Shown: positions 4,541-8,892 of the stretch, piece by piece
Layout of the letters: each line of letters opens with the position of its first letter
Numbering within the stretch: the stretch's first letter is position 1
Assembly: GCA_030638325.1 (NCBI GenBank)
Contig: DAOWEV010000180.1
Coordinates: forward strand, 1 to 8,892
Direction of reading: 5' to 3'
DNA from: Bacteroidales bacterium
GTDB lineage: Bacteria; Bacteroidota; Bacteroidia; Bacteroidales; JAGOPY01
DNA: 8,892 bases
Notes under the pieces: generated by a model
The model's input: the letters and a program-made list of their open reading frames with translations, nothing else
What the model was told of the DNA's origin: nothing
The model's database searches: none
Made by a program: the position numbers and the translations under genes

Positions 4541-6010
4541 TCATCTGGGATTCCGGTAATAATCATGGACCCGTCCCCCATAAATATCAGGAACTCTTTC
4601 GATATCGATATTATAAGGATCAAACCAGCGCTGGTTTAAAAAGATCTGCCAGCGGTAATTTTGAATTTCCCCAATGGCATCCGAATGCAGCAGGGTGAAG
4701 TAATTGGTAGTTACATCATGTGTATAAAACACAAATCTTTTATTGGATTGATTATTCCCGAGTTTGTAATATTGCCATATTTCGTACGGGTAACTGGCGG
4801 GTTCATTGTAGCTTTCAGTGATGATGTTGGGAGGGCCGTACTTCAGGTAAACACGCCCCCGGTCAGTATCGAAACCCCTGTGTATCTGTGTACTGTACCT
4901 ATCATCAACGATTTTAACCAATTCATTATATTCTTTCCATGCGATCTCAGGGTTATAGTGGTCTCTTTGTACCCAGAAATGGTAAAAGAATCTTTGTTTT
5001 ACTTCCAGTTCAGAAGTTTCCAGTTTTTTATAAATGAAAACCTGCTCCATCTGGGTGGCCCGTGGAGCCAGCGATCTGATATATCCATCCAGCGTATCTT
5101 CACTCATGATCTTTCCGGCAAAGGTTTTTGTGATATCGACATCGGAAAGTGTGCTTAAATCAAATTTAATGTTTGGATTATTACGCTGAAAAACCAGGAC
5201 ATTGCTGGTGATATGATTATTTTCCTTGTCACGGACCTCTACCACCAGCTTATAATTGCCGGTGGGGAGACCGGAGATGTCATATTCGTTAATAAAAGGG
5301 TAAATTTCACGGGATACGGCTCTCTTATAAAAAACATAAGGCGACAAGGTGAGGCCTGATTCAAATGATTCGAGATAACATTTCAGGACAAATTTCCCAT
5401 CCAACCCAAAGTATTTATCTGTATTGTATATTTCAGTATAAAAGATCAGTTTATTCTTGAACGCGGGATAATAATAAAAAACCCATGGGATTATATCATA
5501 TCCGCACTTTGTCAGGATATTCTGATTCTCAGATACACTGATGGAATCGATGAGCTCGATGCCGGAGAAACACACTTTCTCACTTTCAAATTTGATGATG
5601 ACCGGCTGCACAGAGCTGAACGGCTCATCCATAGAATTCAGATCAGAGAGCAGTATCTCGAACTCGTATTCACCTTCGGGCAGGAAATATCGCTGCTGGT
5701 CCAGGAGATCAAGATACAGATCGCTGGTGTCCGCAACCGGGGAGCTGAAAAGTTCATATTTGTCAAAATCAATGATCGCTGTATCCTTGCGGAAGATCAT
5801 GGTGACTTCAATGGAGCACCTGAACAGGCCATTCTCAAGCTTTGTGTAGGTTGCACTGCTCCCGTCAACTGAAAGATATGTTTCAATATAAGGCCCTTTG
5901 GTGGGGGAGTTGAAGATGCTGTAGTTCAAAACCGCTCTTAAGCCTGCCGAAGAAGAGAGGCCGGCGAGAACAAAAATGATGATTAGGAGTTTCTCTATCT
6001 TAATATACAT
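4541..6010 (-). CDS. Secreted GWxTD-domain protein
   Basis: The protein has about 489 residues from the ATG at 6010 (two codons after another ATG at 6016). It starts with a signal peptide: MYIKIEK, a hydrophobic run LLIIIFVLAGL, then SSSAGLRA. The middle (about 30-280) is beta-rich, with two domains of the kind that describe surface folds (PEGEYEFEILLSDL, LPTGNYKLVVEVRD). The C-terminal 140 residues match the GWxTD domain: FWVQRDHYNPEIAWKEYNE (347-365), then GFDTDRGRVYLKYGPP (381-396), then YEIWQYY and FVFY (numbering from the 6016 Met). The defining motif is GFDTD here, with Phe for Trp. The domain is common in Bacteroidota; its function is unknown to me. The protein is predicted to be exported to the periplasm or outer membrane, without a lipobox. 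It is the upstream gene of a minus-strand pair with the acyltransferase, but 555 bp of repeat-rich spacer and a separate promoter argue against an operon. Confidence 0.85.
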   Translation of the reverse strand: MYIKIEKLLIIIFVLAGLSSSAGLRAVLNYSIFNSPTKGPYIETYLSVDGSSATYTKLENGLFRCSIEVTMIFRKDTAIIDFDKYELFSSPVADTSDLYLDLLDQQRYFLPEGEYEFEILLSDLNSMDEPFSSVQPVIIKFESEKVCFSGIELIDSISVSENQNILTKCGYDIIPWVFYYYPAFKNKLIFYTEIYNTDKYFGLDGKFVLKCYLESFESGLTLSPYVFYKRAVSREIYPFINEYDISGLPTGNYKLVVEVRDKENNHITSNVLVFQRNNPNIKFDLSTLSDVDITKTFAGKIMSEDTLDGYIRSLAPRATQMEQVFIYKKLETSELEVKQRFFYHFWVQRDHYNPEIAWKEYNELVKIVDDRYSTQIHRGFDTDRGRVYLKYGPPNIITESYNEPASYPYEIWQYYKLGNNQSNKRFVFYTHDVTTNYFTLLHSDAIGEIQNYRWQIFLNQRWFDPYNIDIERVPDIYGGRVHDYYRNPR

Positions 6011-6082
6011 GACCATAAGTTAAAATCCTATCATAAATACCTGTAAATGAGCGATAGTGGCTTAAATATTAAACATTTGTAA

Positions 6083-6090
6083 CAAAGATA
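6083..6090 (-). promoter_or_regulatory. TATCTTTG promoter box for the GWxTD gene
   Basis: The box is an exact TAnnTTTG match, identical to the boxes at 377-384 and 2787-2794. The predicted start is near 6076, giving a leader of about 65 nt. The -33 box is poor. Confidence 0.5.
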
Positions 6091-6177
6091 GGTTTTTTAA
6101 TGAAATAATCTGAATTAAATCAGGAAACGGTAAAGGGGGATAAGTTAAAGGCAGGAATATGATAGAGAATTGACTAA

Positions 6178-6197
6178 CCCCGGTATTTATGCCGGGG
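6178..6197. repeat. Palindrome CCCCGGTAT-TT-ATGCCGGGG
   Basis: A 9-bp stem with one G-T wobble and a TT loop. The central AT-TT-AT matches the cores of the palindromes at 8723-8740 and (as AT-AA-AT) 8803-8820, with different outer stems. No U-run follows, so it is not a typical intrinsic terminator. Confidence 0.8.
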
Positions 6198-6418
6198 ATA
6201 CTGTACTTCACAATTTATTAATCGTTAAGTAACTGAAATATACCTGTCATGTTGGTAACTTTTTTCTAAAATGTTTTTTCATTTACACGGGCGTACGTCA
6301 TTTCCGCGGGAACCTGCCCACCTCAATTCATTTTTGCAACACCCTGAAAAAAACCCCCACAAACCATAACCCACAACTTTAAGTAATTATTAGTTACAGC
6401 CATCTATCAGAAAAATTG

Positions 6419-6426
6419 TATTTTTG
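6419..6426 (+). promoter_or_regulatory. TAnnTTTG promoter box for the tRNA-Ser unit
   Basis: TATTTTTG ends 9 nt before the first tRNA base (6436), the expected spacing for a start at or just before the mature 5' end. No convincing -33 element is seen. Confidence 0.55.
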
Positions 6427-6435
6427 CCGCGGCAA

Positions 6436-6522
6436 GGAGAAATGGCAGAGTGGTCGAATGCGGCGGTCTTGAAAACCGTTGACCGTTTACGCGGTCCGGG
6501 GGTTCGAATCCCTCTTTCTCCG
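6436..6522 (+). tRNA. tRNA-Ser(UGA)
   Basis: An 87-nt class II tRNA. The acceptor stem is GGAGAAA/TTTCTCC (6436-6442 and 6515-6521) with discriminator G6522. The anticodon loop CTTGAAA has anticodon TGA at 6470-6472. A long variable arm (TGACCG...CGGTCC) is diagnostic of serine, and the T-loop is GGTTCGAATCC. CCA is not encoded (the next bases are CAAAA), so it must be added by nucleotidyltransferase. Confidence 0.97.
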
Positions 6523-6536
6523 CAAAAAAAAACAAA

Positions 6537-6560
6537 GAAGATGGCACCGCCATCTTTTTT
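6537..6560 (+). terminator. Intrinsic terminator between the two tRNA-Ser genes
   Basis: AGATGGC/GCCATCT (6539-6545 and 6549-6555) form a 7-bp stem with a 3-nt loop followed by a T run (6556-6560). The upstream A-rich tract makes it potentially bidirectional. It separates the tRNA genes, yet no promoter box is evident for the second one, so the terminator may be leaky. Confidence 0.75.
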
Positions 6561-6592
6561 AATATCACACCCACACACACCCAGATTCAACC

Positions 6593-6680
6593 GGAGGGTT
6601 GCCAGAGTGGTCGAATGGGGCGGTCTCGAAAACCGTTGACCGTTTTTTGCGGTCCGAGGGTTCGAATCCCTCACCCTCCG
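6593..6680 (+). tRNA. tRNA-Ser(CGA)
   Basis: An 88-nt class II tRNA. The acceptor is GGAGGGT/ACCCTCC (6593-6599 and 6673-6679) with discriminator G6680. The anticodon loop CTCGAAA has anticodon CGA at 6627-6629, with the serine-type long variable arm TGACCG...CGGTCC. The D, anticodon, variable and T arms are almost the same as in the upstream tRNA-Ser, so the two are tandem paralogues that differ mainly in the acceptor stem and wobble base. CCA is not encoded. Confidence 0.97.
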
Positions 6681-6732
6681 CGAAATGGGTGTAAAGGTGG
6701 GGTGGTGACTGTTTCCGGAACCAAAACGCTTA

Positions 6733-8694
6733 ATGATCATGCATTTTATCAACAAACTTCCGCTGCTCCTCTCAGCAATTATTTTATTGACGATCCTGAC
6801 TTCATGCAAACAACAACAAAAAGATCAAAAGCATGATTACCCCATTCAGCCCGTTCCTTTTACGGCTGTGAAGCTGACGGATGATTTCTGGGCGCCCAGG
6901 ATAAAGATAAATCATGAGGTAACCATTCCGATCGCCTTTCAGAAATCCAGGGAGACCGGCCGTATCAAAAACTTCAAGGTGGCAGGCGGACTGGAGGAAG
7001 GGTCTTTTTGCTCAATATATCCTTTTGATGATTCGGATGTGTTCAAGATCATAGAAGGGGCATCCTATTCATTGCAGACCTTTCCCGATCCTGATCTGGA
7101 GGCATATCTCGATTCCCTGATATTCTACATCAGCGAAGCACAGGAAGAGGATGGATATCTTTATACCAACAGAACCATCCTTGGTGACAGCGCTCATAAA
7201 TGGGCCGGAGAGAACCGCTGGGACCTGGTGCATGAACTCAGCCATGAGCTATATAACCTCGGGCATATGTTCGAAGCAGCAGTAGCCCACTACCAGGCTA
7301 CCGGGAAAAGTACGTTCCTGAATGTGGCCATCAAAGCAGCCGACCTGGTCGACCGGGATTTCGGTCCGGGAAAAATATCACGTGTTCCCGGACACCAGGA
7401 GATAGAGATCGGTCTGGTCAAGCTCTACCGGGTCACCGGTGAACAAAGATACCTGGACCTGGCAAAATTTTTCCTGGATATGCGTGGCCCCGGAGGCCCC
7501 CAATATTCACAGGCACATAAAAAGGTGGTAGATCAGGATGAGGCTGTGGGACATGCAGTACGGGCCGTTTATATGTATTCGGCCATGGCCGATATTGCTG
7601 CCCTTACCGGCGATAAGCAGTACATGGATGCAACCGGCCGGATATGGAGGGATGTCGTTTATGGCAAGTATTATGTTACCGGCGGTATTGGCTCATCCCG
7701 GCATGGGGAGGCCTTTGGAGAACCTTATCAACTGCCCAATCTTACAGCTTATTGCGAGACCTGTGCCGCCGTTGCCAATGTCTTCTGGAACTACCGGCTG
7801 TTCCTGCTGCAGGGTGAATCAAAATATTATGATGTGCTCGAAAGAACCCTGTACAACGGACTCATCTCGGGAGTATCCCTGAGTGGAGATCGTTTTTTTT
7901 ATCCGAACCCGCTGGAATCACATGCAGACTACGAAAGAAGTCCATGGTTCGGCTGTGCCTGCTGCCCTTCCAATATCACCCGCTTCATCCCTTCCCTGCC
8001 CGGCTATATGTATGCCGTTGACCGGGATAAAATCTATGTGAACCTCTTTATAGAAGGACATGCTGACATTGACCTGCAAGGTAAACATATTGAAATTGAT
8101 CAGCAAACATCCTATCCCTGGGACGGACTCGTGGAGATATCGGTATCTCCCGAAAAGCCGGTGCGTTTCGACCTGATGATCCGGATCCCGGGATGGGCCG
8201 TCGATAAACCTGTACCGGGTGAACTTTATCATTTTGATAAAAAGTATGGTAAAAAGGCCACATTGTTTGTGAACGATGAAGAAGCAGAATACCGTATTCA
8301 TAAAGGTTATGCGGTGTTAGGCCGGAAATGGAGAAAAGGGGACAGGGTGCGGCTGGAACTCGATATGCCGGTAAGAAAGGTGCTGGCCAACCAAAAAGTT
8401 ACAGAAGACACGGGCAAGCTGGCACTGCAGCGCGGCCCACTGGTTTATTGTGTGGAAGGAACCGATAACAATGGGCAGGTGTTCAATATCACCCTGAATA
8501 AAAACAGTGATCTTGAACCCCATTACAACCCGGATATGCTGAATGGTATTTATCTGTTGCAGGGACAGGCGCAAAGGATCCTGGAAGATAAAAACGGTAA
8601 TACGCAGACAGAAAACATCATATTATCAGCCATTCCATACTATTCCTGGGCCAACCGGGGACCGGCCGAAATGATTGTCTGGATTCCTTATTAA
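6733..8694 (+). CDS. GH127 beta-L-arabinofuranosidase-like lipoprotein
   Basis: This 653-residue protein begins with a lipoprotein signal peptide (hydrophobic LLLSAIILLTI, lipobox LTSC, Cys25), so it is probably anchored in the outer membrane or periplasm. The rest matches glycoside hydrolase family 127 (former DUF1680): VKLTDDFWAPR near the start, then an (alpha/alpha)6 barrel. The active-site residues known from HypBA1 are present: HGEAF (Glu326, acid/base), CETC (Glu342 and Cys344, zinc ligands), and GCACCPSN (Cys410 as nucleophile and zinc ligand, Cys411 as ligand). It should remove beta-L-arabinofuranose or related sugars from plant-derived glycans; the exact specificity is inferred. The ATG at 6733 is used (a second ATG at 6739 is possible). 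It starts only 52 bp after tRNA-Ser(CGA), with no obvious promoter or terminator between. No SusC/SusD pair or other glycosidase is beside it in the window. Confidence 0.93.
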   Translation: MIMHFINKLPLLLSAIILLTILTSCKQQQKDQKHDYPIQPVPFTAVKLTDDFWAPRIKINHEVTIPIAFQKSRETGRIKNFKVAGGLEEGSFCSIYPFDDSDVFKIIEGASYSLQTFPDPDLEAYLDSLIFYISEAQEEDGYLYTNRTILGDSAHKWAGENRWDLVHELSHELYNLGHMFEAAVAHYQATGKSTFLNVAIKAADLVDRDFGPGKISRVPGHQEIEIGLVKLYRVTGEQRYLDLAKFFLDMRGPGGPQYSQAHKKVVDQDEAVGHAVRAVYMYSAMADIAALTGDKQYMDATGRIWRDVVYGKYYVTGGIGSSRHGEAFGEPYQLPNLTAYCETCAAVANVFWNYRLFLLQGESKYYDVLERTLYNGLISGVSLSGDRFFYPNPLESHADYERSPWFGCACCPSNITRFIPSLPGYMYAVDRDKIYVNLFIEGHADIDLQGKHIEIDQQTSYPWDGLVEISVSPEKPVRFDLMIRIPGWAVDKPVPGELYHFDKKYGKKATLFVNDEEAEYRIHKGYAVLGRKWRKGDRVRLELDMPVRKVLANQKVTEDTGKLALQRGPLVYCVEGTDNNGQVFNITLNKNSDLEPHYNPDMLNGIYLLQGQAQRILEDKNGNTQTENIILSAIPYYSWANRGPAEMIVWIPY

Positions 8695-8722
8695 TTTTTG
8701 GTTACGTTGTCCAATAATTAGA

Positions 8723-8740
8723 CACCACATTTATGTGGTG
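8723..8740. repeat. Palindrome CACCACAT-TT-ATGTGGTG
   Basis: A perfect 8-bp stem with a TT loop, first of three downstream of GH127. It shares the AT-TT-AT core with 6178-6197. Confidence 0.85.
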
Positions 8741-8766
8741 GATACTATGAATTCCCCAAAAAACAA

Positions 8767-8778
8767 GGGCTAAAGCCC
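8767..8778. repeat. Palindrome GGGCT-AA-AGCCC
   Basis: A perfect 5-bp stem with an AA loop, lying between the two longer palindromes at 8723-8740 and 8803-8820. Confidence 0.8.
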
Positions 8779-8802
8779 GATTTATATTGCGTAATCTTAT
8801 TA

Positions 8803-8820
8803 AACGGCATAAATGCCGTT
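8803..8820. repeat. Palindrome AACGGCAT-AA-ATGCCGTT
   Basis: A perfect 8-bp stem with an AA loop. Its GGCATAAATGCC core is related to TATTTATGCC in the palindrome at 6178-6197. Confidence 0.85.
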
Positions 8821-8830
8821 CCTAATTATT

Positions 8831-8892
8831 TTAGTTATGCAAATATGCAGCAATCCAGAAATAGAAAATGCTGATGCTGATTGTCACCAATC
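8831..8892 (-). CDS. Possible C-terminal end of a membrane protein
   Basis: An open minus-strand frame from the right edge reads LVTISISIFYFWIAAYLHN and then TAA (8833-8831). The hydrophobic, aromatic-rich run looks like a last transmembrane segment. Only 19 codons are visible, and a plus-strand frame from 8837 is also open, so this is tentative. Confidence 0.3.
   Translation of the reverse strand, partial: LVTISISIFYFWIAAYLHN

Larger units (their letters stand above)
6017..6435. other. Divergent spacer between the GWxTD gene and tRNA-Ser
   Basis: This 419-bp AT-rich spacer holds the GWxTD promoter (6083-6090), one palindrome (6178-6197) and the tRNA promoter (6419-6426). I see no coding frame with recognisable residues. 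It lacks the tandem 7-8-mers that fill the other spacers. Confidence 0.6.
8695..8892. other. Spacer with a palindrome cluster after the GH127 gene
   Basis: This 198-bp region downstream of GH127 holds three short palindromes with tight AA or TT loops. No U-rich intrinsic terminator is seen. The palindromes may terminate or stabilise the GH127 transcript, or be copies of a dispersed repeat. A possible partial gene occupies the far right end. Confidence 0.6.

Noticed and set aside
4661..5158. Plus-strand 165-codon frame inside the GWxTD gene
   Set aside because: It is antisense to recognisable GWxTD domain codons and has no family motif.
6390..6809. Minus-strand 139-codon frame containing RGIRTPGPRKRSTVFKTAAF-like runs
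   Set aside because: This is the well-known spurious translation of the antisense strand of tRNA-Ser genes; both repeats of the peptide coincide exactly with the two tRNAs.
6424..6836. Two plus-strand frames across the tRNAs (GEMAEWSNAAVLKT-like peptide)
   Set aside because: They are translations of the tRNA-Ser genes and have no independent support.
7918..8574. Minus-strand frames inside the GH127 gene
   Set aside because: They overlap conserved GH127 coding sequence and look like shadows.
8723..8820. Rho-independent terminators for the GH127 gene
   Set aside because: None of the three hairpins is followed by a T run on the plus strand, and their loops of two bases are tighter than usual.
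8837..8892. Plus-strand ATG frame at the right edge (MQICSNPEIENADADCHQ)
   Set aside because: It is polar and unrecognised, with no promoter or other signal; the opposite frame looks more like protein, though neither is certain.

Overview
The window looks like chromosomal DNA from a member of the Bacteroidota, probably an environmental Bacteroidales or Marinilabiliales-type lineage. The evidence is the recurrent TAnnTTTG promoter box in front of most genes, a TPP riboswitch in front of a TonB-dependent-receptor-like signal peptide, a GWxTD-domain protein, a GH127 lipoprotein, and intergenic spacers rich in short repeats. The exact taxon cannot be fixed from this sequence.

Layout. 1-384 (minus): the 5' end of an exported, TonB-receptor-like protein whose leader carries a clear TPP riboswitch and its promoter, so this is probably a thiamin uptake locus running off the left edge. 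394-525: two tandem 7-mer arrays. 529-1200 (minus): a DUF434-type PIN-like protein. 1336-1758 (plus): type II 3-dehydroquinate dehydratase (aroQ), divergent from DUF434 and overlapping tail to tail with a family 2 glycosyltransferase (1742-2770, minus). 2838-3086: a dense mosaic of phased 7-9-mer tandem repeats. 3068-3946 (minus): an LpxL/HtrB-like acyltransferase. 3986-4540: a spacer with two imperfect inverted-repeat elements; the second encloses the C-terminal remnant of a GxxExxY-family gene. 4541-6010 (minus): a secreted GWxTD-domain protein. 6436-6680 (plus): two tandem tRNA-Ser genes (UGA, CGA) separated by a terminator. 6733-8694 (plus): a GH127 beta-L-arabinofuranosidase-like lipoprotein. 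8723-8820: three small palindromes. 8831-8892 (minus): possibly the tail of a membrane protein.

The genes do not form one pathway. They are separate short units: vitamin uptake, aromatic biosynthesis, envelope glycan/lipid synthesis (glycosyltransferase and acyltransferase), an exported protein of unknown role, tRNAs and a carbohydrate hydrolase. The unusual content is in the spacers: phased 7-8-bp tandem arrays, often as inverted pairs; twin 20-bp palindromes interrupting one arm of larger inverted repeats; a GxxExxY gene remnant inside an inverted-repeat cassette; and a family of palindromes with AT-AA/TT-AT cores. No complete new defence or metabolic system is visible. The GxxExxY cassette and the repeat architecture are the best leads.
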